Source of the DNA: Bacteroidota bacterium
Lineage (GTDB): Bacteria > Bacteroidota > Bacteroidia > Chitinophagales > Chitinophagaceae
Assembly: GCA_029561305.1 (NCBI GenBank)
Contig: JAKQJG010000148.1
Span: 1 to 43,226 of the forward strand
Reading direction: 5' to 3'
DNA: 43,226 nt
In this document: positions 36,601-43,226 of the stretch, in pieces
How the letters are laid out: every line of letters begins with the position of its first letter
Position numbering within the stretch: the first letter of the stretch is position 1
Translations under genes and position numbers: made by a program
Notes under the pieces: generated by a model
What the model was told of the DNA's origin: nothing
The model's input: the letters and a program-made list of their open reading frames with translations, nothing else
The model's database searches: none

Positions 36601-37270
36601 CATTGGCATCTTTTTGATCCACATAGTGACTGTCGTTGCTGGCAATCACTTTTACATTGTATTTCTTCGCAAACTTCAGCAATACTTCATTTACCTTTTC
36701 CTGTTCGGGTATCCCATGCCGCTGCAGCTCCACATAATAATCCTGCTGAAAAATATTCAACCACCATTTGAATTCATTTTCCCCTTCTGCTTCGCCTTGT
36801 TTTAAAATAGTTTGTGGCACCAATGCGCCGAGGCAACAGGTTGTGGCAATTAACCCTTCGTGGTATTTATGTATCAGCTCTTTATCAATACGGGGATATT
36901 TGCTGTACATGCCTTCAATAAAACCCAGGGAAGTAAGCTTTACCAGGTTCTTGTAACCCACATCATTTTTTGCCAGCAGGATCTGGTGGTTGCGGGGATC
37001 TTTCTCTTCTTTGTTAAACGTTTTGCGGTGGCGGTCCTTGGTGATGTAAAATTCACAGCCAACAATGGGTTTCACTTTTAATGTGCCGTCATCATTTTTA
37101 TGGTTGTACGCTTCTTTTACAAATTCAAAAGCGCCAAACATGTTTCCATGGTCGCTGATGGCCAATGCAGGCATGCCATCGGCAATGGCCTTTTTATAAA
37201 GATTCTTTATAGAGGCAGCGCCATCTAATAAAGAAAATTGTGTATGTACGTGGAGGTGGGAGAATTTCAT
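33650..37270 (-). CDS. dnaE: DNA polymerase III alpha subunit
   Basis: 1206 residues from the ATG at 37270 (MKFSHLHVHTQFSLLDG). Upstream residues from a TTG at 37297 are rejected as non-family. The N-terminal PHP domain has the HLHVHTQFSLLDG metal motif. The C-family polymerase core carries GPGRGSAAGSVVAY and the catalytic aspartates in PDIDTDFDDDGR. LYRPGPIAYIPKFIDRKHG and the (HhH)2/OB-fold tail follow. It is the replicative polymerase. A TAAGTTTG box lies 24 bases upstream of the ATG; the small membrane-protein gene follows 11 bp downstream. Confidence 0.97.
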   Translation of the reverse strand: MKFSHLHVHTQFSLLDGAASIKNLYKKAIADGMPALAISDHGNMFGAFEFVKEAYNHKNDDGTLKVKPIVGCEFYITKDRHRKTFNKEEKDPRNHQILLAKNDVGYKNLVKLTSLGFIEGMYSKYPRIDKELIHKYHEGLIATTCCLGALVPQTILKQGEAEGENEFKWWLNIFQQDYYVELQRHGIPEQEKVNEVLLKFAKKYNVKVIASNDSHYVDQKDANAHDILLCINTGEKQATEKWQGNGDDDVFAKGKRFAFPNDQFYLKKTEEMSKVFADLPQAIDNTNEIVDKVELLDLKRDILLPHFVVPSNFKTQDDYLEHITWGGAKDRYKILTPEAEERIKFELGVIRSMGFAGYFLIVSDFIRAGREMGVFVGPGRGSAAGSVVAYCIGITNIDPIKYNLLFERFLNPERKSMPDIDTDFDDDGRQRVIDYVVQKYGKNQVAQIITYGTMAAKSSIADVARVMDLPLAESRALTKLVPEKPGINLKRLLQAPITTKEAKDGEKSLEEKEQLQAEDIENVKRLREIYRGNDLNSVILHEAETLEGSVRNTGIHAAGIIIAPKDLTDLIPVATSKESELWLTQIEGSVIEEAGVIKMDFLGLKTLSILKTALSLIKQNHGVEIEIDGIPLDDEKAYALYQRGDTNATFQFESPGMQKYLRELKPDKFDDLIAMNALYRPGPIAYIPKFIDRKHGKERVEYDLDDMEEYLKETYGITVYQEQVMLLSQKLGGFSKGDADVLRKAMGKKQKSVLDKMKVKFIDGATAKGHPKDKLEKIWTDWEAFAQYAFNKSHSTCYAFVAYQTAYLKAHYPSEYMAAVLNHAGSIEKITFFMEECKRMGIKVLGPDINESHNGFAVNNKGEIRFGFSGMKGVGENAIENIIEERTKHGTFKSVFDLIKRVNQRAVSKKSLESLIYSGAFDCFKEYTRAQYFYQAPGDVLALDKIVKFGNVYQAQNANTSNTLFGDLQMPDIVPPKLLPCEPWPLVQQLDYEKDVTGMYISGHPLDNFKFEMRYYNITPLADYNEFKAAISTFPNPARAFRVAGLVVDGQHRLTKTGKNFGVLTIEDYTGKSEFMLWSEDYVKYNNYLEKGMIVLVEGAFKTRYNSDQYEFRLAKIHLLDTVKTTLTKQVTVEVQPQFINTDFVNFIEANLKAYPGNTQFKVNVNDNRHNFKVGMYTLGKGFTMNDEMAVFLNDNPDVEVSVVAG

Positions 37271-37294
37271 TTTTTTGTGCTGCTTTGCAGGAGG

Positions 37295-37302
37295 CAAACT
37301 TA
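37295..37302 (-). promoter_or_regulatory. Candidate -7 promoter box of dnaE
   Basis: On the minus strand it reads TAAGTTTG, an exact TAnnTTTG match, 24 bases before the ATG. It predicts a leader of about 20 bases. Confidence 0.5.
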
Positions 37303-37382
37303 CGGATGTTGGCAGCGTTTTATAGCAGCGTTGACTGGGTAATTATTCACAATGCAAAGTTTTTTATCCGGAAGAAAATACC

Positions 37383-38012
37383 TTATGCTGCAACTTTTCC
37401 TTTTATAGCTTCTTCTACAATCAGGCAAAAATTATTAAAGGGGATATCATTTTCATCAATACCCAGTTTAACAGACAAGGCTGGCAGGCCCTTCTCAAAT
37501 GCAGCATATTCCGTGGTGATTATTTTATAACCGGGGATAGAGCTTCTTTTGGAAGAACTGTGCAGCCATTCCGTGACCTTTTTTATAGCCAGCTGCGGGT
37601 TATTTTGATGCGCTTTAATATCAACACCATTAAGATCAGATATAAACTGCTGGTAGCGGAATAACTCTGAGTCAAAGATCAAAGCATTTTTTTCTTTTTG
37701 TTTTTTATTGCCAAAATGTTTGGCTCCAAAGAATATTCCCAGTTCAAAAGGCATATTGAACCGGGGTAAACCGATATTGCTTATTTCAATACGGGATATA
37801 TCGTGAATACCATAACGGCATTGTTCTATCAGTTTTTCAATTTTTGACAGGCGGTTTTCAAGCCCATTATCTTCTGCAAGGGCAGTTAAGGGAAAAAAGC
37901 CGCAACGATAGATGGTGAATATCAATGCTCTTAAAGTGGAGGAATAAGCGGCATCAAAAGGACAGTTGATAAAAACCGAATTGTTATAATCAGGAGATGA
38001 AGTTTTTGCCAA
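37383..38012 (-). CDS. Conserved protein with NDT/TIR-like Rossmann features (second gene of a small unit)
   Basis: 209 residues. The start is a TTG; no ATG or GTG is available in the open frame. The pattern is NNSVFINCPFD near residue 11, RLSKIEKLIEQCRYGIHDISR (two parts, ~54-74) and LPRFNMPFELGIFFGAK (82-98), then DSELFRYQQFISDL. From memory this is a widespread, uncharacterised bacterial family. The layout (N-terminal strand with CPF, then an acidic D71, then FELG with E90) recalls nucleoside deoxyribosyltransferase and TIR-like N-glycosidases, suggesting a nucleotide-binding or NAD-cleaving enzyme. That is inference. It follows a 53-residue basic gene after 10 bp. Confidence 0.6.
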   Translation of the reverse strand: MAKTSSPDYNNSVFINCPFDAAYSSTLRALIFTIYRCGFFPLTALAEDNGLENRLSKIEKLIEQCRYGIHDISRIEISNIGLPRFNMPFELGIFFGAKHFGNKKQKEKNALIFDSELFRYQQFISDLNGVDIKAHQNNPQLAIKKVTEWLHSSSKRSSIPGYKIITTEYAAFEKGLPALSVKLGIDENDIPFNNFCLIVEEAIKGKVAA

Positions 38013-38022
38013 AACGGGCTGT

Positions 38023-38184
38023 TTATGCTGCGCTTTTACGGGCAGCTTTTTTAATAGTTTTTTTAGGCTGCTCTTCTTTTAATTTAAAACTGCCTGCAGC
38101 AAAAACAGCCTGCACTGCTTTACGCACTGCAGCCCTGGTAATCGTTGTTTTACGGTTAACTGTTTTTAAAATTATTTCTGCCAT
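38023..38184 (-). CDS. Small basic protein, 53 aa, upstream partner of the 209-aa protein
   Basis: ATG at 38184, stop at 38023; begins MAEIILKTVNRKTTITRAAV and ends KKTIKKAARKSAA. It is strongly basic with an Ala/Lys/Arg tail like histone H1 or HU-type tails, so it may bind nucleic acid. I do not recognise a family. It is ten bases upstream of the 209-residue gene on the same strand, probably translated from one message. TAACTTTA, one base off the -7 consensus, lies 4 bases before the ATG. The complementary strand has a similar-length frame that I consider a shadow. Confidence 0.6.
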   Translation of the reverse strand: MAEIILKTVNRKTTITRAAVRKAVQAVFAAGSFKLKEEQPKKTIKKAARKSAA

Positions 38185-38544
38185 AGTGTAAAGTTAAGTT
38201 TGAATGGAGTATTGAAAAAAAATTTTTCATTGATACCCTGGTGTTGCTTTGGCAGGCCTGAAGAGCATTTATAGGTGCACAACTGGCTGTTAAAAGATAC
38301 AATAAAATCATAACCCGCTCGTTTTCAATTAACAATTAGCTTTTTTAATTTGTAAAAAGATTGCAAAAGGCTTGCAAAGTCCCGTTATCGCCTTTATCTT
38401 TGCCGCCACCGAAGAAACCGGATTATTCATTGTTTGTAGGACAGGATTCAAAGAAGATTTAAGATAAGCATCATCATTGTAAGAAACAGCAGAAGAGACA
38501 ATAACACAAGATAAAGTCGTACATACTGTAAACAAGTTTTACGT
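38185..38544 (+). promoter_or_regulatory. Intergenic region with promoter and phased repeats for the NlpC/P60 gene
   Basis: The 360 bp hold no gene. At 38372-38402 lies TTG, 20 bases, TATCTTTG, a full match to the Bacteroidota promoter, giving a start near 38409 and a leader of about 136 bases. Three TTGYAAA motifs start at 38350, 38361 and 38372, exactly 11 bp apart; the last contains the -33 TTG. The leader is A/G-rich without an obvious hairpin. Near 38217 a TGAAAAA/TTTTTCA palindrome is present. The divergent 53-aa gene probably also starts from here. Confidence 0.7.
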
Positions 38545-39276
38545 ATGAAAAACTTATTTGTTGTTGCTGTTGCCACTGGCATTTTTACAGGAACATCTTT
38601 TAAAGTGAACGCTCAGGCTAATATCAATCTTGAAAAATTAGCCCCAAAACCTAAAGCTGCTTCACCAAAGTTTATTAACAGTATAGAAATAAATCCCAGC
38701 GGTAGAGCTACCGGTGGTGACCACCCTGGTGCAGAAGATATCACAGTGCCGGCTGTACCAGCATCAACCCAACCAGAAGCAGACCCGGCGCCGGCTAAAA
38801 AAGTCGCCGTAACATCCAATGCCGTTGCAATTGAAAAGTGCAGTGCGCTCCAGTTTAAATATGCTATGCTGATGGATGTGGAAGTTGAAACACTGACTAA
38901 TTTTGCTTTGTTAAACTTTATGGAAGACTGGTGGGCCACCCGTTACCGTTATGGTGGTACAGATAAAAAGGGAATTGACTGCAGCTCTTTCAGCGGGCGA
39001 TTGCAGCAGGAAGTATATAGTAACACCCTGCCACGTACGGCGAAAGATCAATACGAGGTATGCGAAAAAGTGGAGTTGGAAAGATTACAGGAAGGGGACC
39101 TTGTTTTTTTTAATACAAGGGGTGGTGTAAGCCATGTGGGTGTTTATCTTGGCAATAATTGTTTTGTACACAGCAGTACCAACAGCGGTGTTACCATCAG
39201 CAGTCTTACAGACAGTTACTATAGCAAAAGATACATTGGAGGGGGAAGAGCTGCCTGTTCCACCGCAAAAAAATAA
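38545..39276 (+). CDS. Secreted NlpC/P60 family cell-wall peptidase
   Basis: 243 residues with a signal peptide (residues 1-23, ending SFKVNAQA). A Pro/Ala-rich linker (~30-90) is followed by the NlpC/P60 domain. The catalytic triad is visible: C146 in GIDCSSFSG, H197 in GVSHVGVYLGNN and H209 in CFVHSS. RYRYGGTDKKG precedes the cysteine as in the family. It cleaves gamma-D-Glu-DAP-type bonds in peptidoglycan stem peptides in the periplasm and may serve wall growth or lysis. It has its own strong promoter with phased upstream repeats and a terminator directly behind. Confidence 0.93.
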   Translation: MKNLFVVAVATGIFTGTSFKVNAQANINLEKLAPKPKAASPKFINSIEINPSGRATGGDHPGAEDITVPAVPASTQPEADPAPAKKVAVTSNAVAIEKCSALQFKYAMLMDVEVETLTNFALLNFMEDWWATRYRYGGTDKKGIDCSSFSGRLQQEVYSNTLPRTAKDQYEVCEKVELERLQEGDLVFFNTRGGVSHVGVYLGNNCFVHSSTNSGVTISSLTDSYYSKRYIGGGRAACSTAKK

Positions 39277-39298
39277 ATTACTTAATTGTGAAATTGGG

Positions 39299-39322
39299 AA
39301 GAGGGTCTATCCCTCTTTTTTT
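39299..39322 (+). terminator. Rho-independent terminator overlapping the end of the convergent flippase gene
   Basis: AAGAGGG / CCCTCTT stem (39299-39305 with 39311-39317), TCTAT loop, then a T run to 39322. The stop codon of the minus-strand flippase (39307-39309) lies in the loop and its last codons form the right arm and U tract. Confidence 0.88.
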
Positions 39323-40818
39323 ATGCCGCTTCGTCTTAAAACCGTATTCCAAACCGGGCCTATATCGGCAGATAAATTCAGCATAAGCGTTCCCGTAATG
39401 TACAATAGAAGAAAGGCAGCGCTTCTGACCACGATCCATACAAACCCAGTGTGCTTATCAAACAAATACCAGCAAATAACATAACAAACAATGCCCAGTA
39501 CGATCGTATACAGGGTGTGTTTGGTAAAGGGCTGCAGGTTGTACCGGGTTTTTAAAAACCAGTAGCGGATGGAATTATAAATAGTAAAGGAAATAAGATT
39601 GGCGATGGCCGGCCCAAGGATACCGTAGTGAAATCTTGTTAAATAATAATTGAGTGGTAAAGTGATCAGCAATAAAATAACACCGGTCACAAATTCAAAC
39701 CGCCAGCGGGTAGAAGTGGCGATTACCTGGCTGTTGACCCCGGTGCCCATGTCAACAATGCGGTACAGCCCGATAAAGAAAAATATCCACCTGGCATCCA
39801 AGTATCCTTTCTGCATTTTGAAAGTAAAAACGCCATCGGTAAAGTTGAGCCAGATTAAAGAAAACATTCCCACCGCAAATATCAACTGGTTGATGGATGA
39901 TTGCCGGTAGATCCTGTCGATCCTCGCCATATCTTTATCTTTCCAGGCTTGCGACAAAGCGGCCATAGATGAGGATATGATACCTCTTTGCGGTGCCTGG
40001 ATAAGGCTGGCAATATTTTGTGCCAGTGTATAAACAGCTACGGCTGCAAGTCCTTCTTTTAACACGGATGCCAATAGGAGTGAATCAAATACAAGTGATA
40101 TATTATACACGAGTGTGCCGCCATAAATAAACGAAACAAACAGCAGGATTTTCTTGAAAAATTTTTTTGAAACAACACTCACGGTAAAGGTGAAGTGAAT
40201 ATAACCCTTGCTTAAAAGATAAAACAGCAGGATAAAAGCGATTCCAAAATAGGTAAATGAATATATTTTGATGAACAGATCAAAGCTGCTGAGCGCTCCG
40301 GCAAAAATGAGGATGATGAGAACGGTGGTGAACAGCCTGAACTGCACTTCTCTTAAAAAATTGGTGAGCACCGATTTTCTCAACTGCCAGGCATAGCTCT
40401 CCAGGATACTGTACAGCAGCAGGCCGAGTGCAAAAGGAAAGATCCAATAATAGTATTGTATCAGCTCGGGTGAATTGCCAAACTTCCGGATAACAAGGTC
40501 ACGAAAGTAGAAACCTGCGAGTGCAACAAAGCAAAATCCGGTTAACGATACTGCCAATGCGATGGAGAGAATATCGTTTCTTTTTTTATCAAGGTTATCC
40601 TTGTAATAAGGATAAAACTTATAAATAAAGGAGGGCATGGCCATATTGGCAAAAGAAAACATCAGCGTGGCGATGGCAATAAAGATGCCCGTAAGGCCAT
40701 ATTGCTCTTTTGTAAAACCGCCTTCTTTGGTAAAAAGATAGGTATTGAAGAAGCCAAGGGCAAATCCCCCGTATACCATTACCGATGAAATAATGCTTTG
40801 CCTTCGTATTTGGCTCAT
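39307..40818 (-). CDS. Polysaccharide/O-antigen flippase (MOP superfamily, Wzx-like)
   Basis: 503 residues with about twelve to fourteen membrane helices, starting MSQIRRQSIISSVMVYGG. The N-terminal RRQSIISSVMVYGGFALGF and EQYGLTGIFIAIATLM are typical of the polysaccharide transporter family. By family knowledge it moves lipid-linked oligosaccharide repeat units across the inner membrane. It is co-directional with the M1 peptidase gene upstream (19-bp gap), so both may share a transcript. Its last codons are embedded in the terminator of the convergent NlpC/P60 gene. The specific glycan is unknown. Confidence 0.88.
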   Translation of the reverse strand: MSQIRRQSIISSVMVYGGFALGFFNTYLFTKEGGFTKEQYGLTGIFIAIATLMFSFANMAMPSFIYKFYPYYKDNLDKKRNDILSIALAVSLTGFCFVALAGFYFRDLVIRKFGNSPELIQYYYWIFPFALGLLLYSILESYAWQLRKSVLTNFLREVQFRLFTTVLIILIFAGALSSFDLFIKIYSFTYFGIAFILLFYLLSKGYIHFTFTVSVVSKKFFKKILLFVSFIYGGTLVYNISLVFDSLLLASVLKEGLAAVAVYTLAQNIASLIQAPQRGIISSSMAALSQAWKDKDMARIDRIYRQSSINQLIFAVGMFSLIWLNFTDGVFTFKMQKGYLDARWIFFFIGLYRIVDMGTGVNSQVIATSTRWRFEFVTGVILLLITLPLNYYLTRFHYGILGPAIANLISFTIYNSIRYWFLKTRYNLQPFTKHTLYTIVLGIVCYVICWYLFDKHTGFVWIVVRSAAFLLLYITGTLMLNLSADIGPVWNTVLRRSGIKKEG

Positions 40819-40837
40819 GCTGCAGTTTGCCGCTAAA

Positions 40838-42568
40838 TTAATCTACCTTTTTTGTATTGATATAAAAATTTGGGTCAACAATAATGGAATCGATAGCATC
40901 TCCTCCTGCCATTTTTATTGGCTGCCATCGGGTAGTTGGTTTAAGCCAGCTTGTTTTATTGCTGTCTTTTGGGAAAGAAACTTTTACTGGCAAATTAAAT
41001 CCATCAATACAGTTGCTGTACCTGTACATGATCATGTTTTCTTTTACCTGGTATTCAAGCACAGGTATGTCTATGTTTCTCAAATATTGGTCAAATACTT
41101 TACTAAAGTCGATCCCGCTTTCTTTGCTGATATAGTCTTCCACCTGTTTAGTGGTAACAGTTTTGTGCCGGAAGGTTGCATTCATTCCTCTCAATATTTG
41201 CCTGAACAGGGAATCGTTGTTGATCACCTGCCGGATAGTATGAATAAGGTTAGCGCCTTTTGGATACATGTCACTGCTGCCTTCTTTGTTTACTCCATAA
41301 GGTCCGATAATGGTGGATTTATTCTGTATGCCTATTCTCTGGCCAATAATATACTCACTGCCTGCCTGTTTGCCATAATGGTATTCAGTAAAAAGCACTT
41401 CGGTGTATGTTGTGAAACCCTCATGCACCCACATATCGGCAATGTCTTTGGTGCTGATATTATTGGCAAACCATTCATGCCCGCTTTCATGTACAATGAT
41501 ATAATCCCATTTTAATCCCCAGCCAGTGCGGCTCAGGTCGCTGCCCAGGTAACCTTTTTTGTATTGGTTGCCGTAAGCAACGGCACTCTGGTGTTCCATG
41601 CCAAGATGGGGTGCTTCCACTAATTTAAAACCATCTTTGTAAAAAGGGTAGGGTCCAAACCAGTGTTCAAAGGCCTGCATCATGAGCGGGGCATCTTTAA
41701 AATGTTCTTTTGCTTTTTCAAGGTTGTATTCCAGCACCCAGTAATCCATATCCAGTGGTCCTGCTTCTCCTTTATACACTTCACTAAAATGTGCATACTT
41801 GCCAATGTAGGGGATGATGGTGTAATTATTGATGGGCGATTCCACGGCCCAGTCATAAGTAGCTGTACCGTCACCGTTAGTTATTTTACCGCGGAAGCGG
41901 CCATTGCCAATACAGGTTAAACTATCGGGAATGGTGATGTGCATTTCGGCACTGTCGGGTTCATCGCTCTGGATGTCTTTACACGGATACCAAACGCTGG
42001 CGCCGAGTCCCTGGCAGGCAATGCTGATAAAAGGATTGTTGTTTTTGTCTTTTTTCCAGATAAGGCCTCCATCCCATGGCGGGCGGCGGGCAATGGTGGG
42101 TTTGCCATGGTAGTAAACAGTTATTTGCTGTATATCCTTTTCAGTACCTTCTTTGATACCCGGGAAAGCAAAATAGGCATTGCCTTCTTTTGTATACATG
42201 ATGTTTCCCATGCCGCTCTTTTTGCCAAGAAGATTGCCCATTGAATCATACATATTAATACTGCTATACCCGGTAATGCTGTCAATCACAAGCGGGGCCT
42301 GCAGATCTATTTGCATCATGTTGATAGATCCCGTGGGTTTAAAACTCATTACATTCTTTCCGCTAATCGTACTGTCGTCCAAATTAAACTTCACATGTAT
42401 GTCATACTTCAACGCATCCCACCAATCCCTTCCTGGTCCATTGCTGCCACGTAAGGTATCTGCATAGGTTAGCACTGCTTTTTCTTTTAAAAGCTGTGCA
42501 TGAGACAAACTGAAAAAAGAGAAGGGAATGATAAATGCATAAAGGGCTTTACTATATAGCTTCATCAT
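40838..42568 (-). CDS. Secreted M1 family metallopeptidase
   Basis: 576 residues with a signal peptide (ALYAFIIPFSFFSLSHAQ). The first two codons are ATG; the second at 42565 is an equal candidate. The zinc site is complete: HESGH at 360-364 and E383 in WVHEGFTTYTE, with the exact M1 spacing. The exopeptidase-type motif reads GMEHQ (323-327) instead of GAMEN. It probably trims peptides outside the cytoplasm. It is distinct from the M1 enzyme at 16796, which carries HEICH and a glycine-rich loop. The start is 32 bp from the divergent solute-binding gene. Confidence 0.93.
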   Translation of the reverse strand: MMKLYSKALYAFIIPFSFFSLSHAQLLKEKAVLTYADTLRGSNGPGRDWWDALKYDIHVKFNLDDSTISGKNVMSFKPTGSINMMQIDLQAPLVIDSITGYSSINMYDSMGNLLGKKSGMGNIMYTKEGNAYFAFPGIKEGTEKDIQQITVYYHGKPTIARRPPWDGGLIWKKDKNNNPFISIACQGLGASVWYPCKDIQSDEPDSAEMHITIPDSLTCIGNGRFRGKITNGDGTATYDWAVESPINNYTIIPYIGKYAHFSEVYKGEAGPLDMDYWVLEYNLEKAKEHFKDAPLMMQAFEHWFGPYPFYKDGFKLVEAPHLGMEHQSAVAYGNQYKKGYLGSDLSRTGWGLKWDYIIVHESGHEWFANNISTKDIADMWVHEGFTTYTEVLFTEYHYGKQAGSEYIIGQRIGIQNKSTIIGPYGVNKEGSSDMYPKGANLIHTIRQVINNDSLFRQILRGMNATFRHKTVTTKQVEDYISKESGIDFSKVFDQYLRNIDIPVLEYQVKENMIMYRYSNCIDGFNLPVKVSFPKDSNKTSWLKPTTRWQPIKMAGGDAIDSIIVDPNFYINTKKVD

Positions 42569-42600
42569 AAAATTTTAATTCGCTAATTTAGTTTCTTTTG

Positions 42601-43226
42601 ATGCAAATTATGAGCCGCTCCTGTATTTATCTTTTGTCACTTATTTACTGCTGCTGTATTGGCTGTAAAAATCACCAGCATCAGGATAAAAAGATATTTC
42701 ACTACAACGAAACCACTGGTATTGCTTCCCTCGACCCTGCTTTTGCCAAAAACCAGAGCATTATGTGGCCGGTGCATCAATTATACAGCACCCTGGTGGA
42801 AGTGGATGAAAATATGCAGATAAAACCCCTGCTGGCGAAAAGCTGGGATATATCATCTGACAACCTGGTCTTTACTTTTCACTTACGGACCGATGTTTTT
42901 TTTCATGATGACGACGCCTTTGAAAATGGAAATGGCAGAAAGCTGACAGCCGGAGATGTACGGTACAGTTTTAACCGCATCATGGATAAAAATACTGCCA
43001 GCCCAGGTGCATGGATATTTAATAACAGGGTTGACTCTATACAACCGTTTACAGCGATCAATGATTCTACTTTTCAATTAAAATTACAGCGGCCTTTTCA
43101 GCCCATACTCGGTATTTTAAGTATGCAATATTGTTCCATTATCCCTGTAGAAGCAGTTGAAAAATATGGCAGCAATTTTCGCAGTCATCCTGTAGGCACA
43201 GGACCATTCGCCTTTGTAGCCTGGGA
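42601..43226 (+). CDS. Family 5 extracellular solute-binding lipoprotein (3' truncated by window)
   Basis: The frame is open from ATG 42601 (or ATG 42610) to the window edge, 208 complete codons. A short hydrophobic signal ends in CCCIGCKN, a plausible though slightly atypical lipobox, so a lipoprotein is likely. NETTGIASLDPAFAKNQS, TLVEVDENMQIKPLLAKSW, FTFHLRTDVFFHDD and RKLTAGDVRYSFNRIMD are classic SBP_bac_5 (DppA/OppA-like) patterns. It would bind peptides or similar solutes for an ABC importer; the transporter genes are beyond the window. Divergent from the M1 gene, whose start is 32 bp away, so promoters must overlap. Confidence 0.9.
   Translation, partial: MQIMSRSCIYLLSLIYCCCIGCKNHQHQDKKIFHYNETTGIASLDPAFAKNQSIMWPVHQLYSTLVEVDENMQIKPLLAKSWDISSDNLVFTFHLRTDVFFHDDDAFENGNGRKLTAGDVRYSFNRIMDKNTASPGAWIFNNRVDSIQPFTAINDSTFQLKLQRPFQPILGILSMQYCSIIPVEAVEKYGSNFRSHPVGTGPFAFVAW

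Noticed and set aside
37997..38191. 64-codon plus-strand frame opposite the 53-aa basic gene
   Set aside because: The minus-strand frame has an ATG, basic composition and tight spacing to the next gene; the plus frame has none of these.

Overview
This window looks like chromosomal DNA of a Bacteroidota bacterium, most likely from the Chitinophagaceae/Chitinophagales. Four signs support this. Two very large secreted proteins end in type IX secretion (T9SS) type A sorting domains. The glutamine synthetase is of type III. Several promoters match the Bacteroidota consensus (TTG, about 20 bases, TAnnTTTG). Upstream regions almost lack Shine-Dalgarno sequences. The family-level placement is inference. 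I see no rRNA, tRNA, CRISPR array, insertion sequence or prophage.

Layout. 1-9.6 kb: the end of a T9SS cargo protein, a secreted M16 zinc protease and an 1806-residue T9SS surface protein. 10-13 kb: an MlaF/MlaE-type lipid transporter pair and a GT4 glycosyltransferase, all on the minus strand. 13-19.2 kb: the two subunits of a 3-oxoacid CoA-transferase, split by a long imperfect inverted repeat; two small secreted or membrane proteins; then a tight M28 peptidase, M1 peptidase and GNAT acetyltransferase operon. 19.3-25.6 kb: rsmG, a GT2 glycosyltransferase, tgt, an OmpA-like protein, an LptF/LptG permease and an unrecognised secreted protein. 25.6-29.4 kb: proC and purL flank a UPF0175/PIN toxin-antitoxin pair whose toxin gene is out of frame at a run of ten A. 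29.5-33.2 kb: a polytopic membrane protein and type III glutamine synthetase. 33.3-38.2 kb: dnaE with a small membrane protein downstream, and a two-gene unit (a 53-residue basic protein plus a 209-residue protein with a conserved nucleotide-hydrolase-like pattern). 38.2-43.2 kb: an NlpC/P60 peptidase with helically phased repeats at its promoter, a polysaccharide flippase, a second M1 peptidase and the start of a family 5 solute-binding lipoprotein.

Most genes are housekeeping or cell-envelope functions: outer-membrane lipid transport, LPS export, glycan synthesis and flipping, and periplasmic peptidases. The accessory-looking parts are the toxin-antitoxin pair, the 53 aa/209 aa unit, and a family of low-complexity intergenic repeats at several gene junctions. 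The best candidates for something undescribed are the 53 aa/209 aa unit, the frameshifted PIN toxin and the scoA-scoB inverted repeat.
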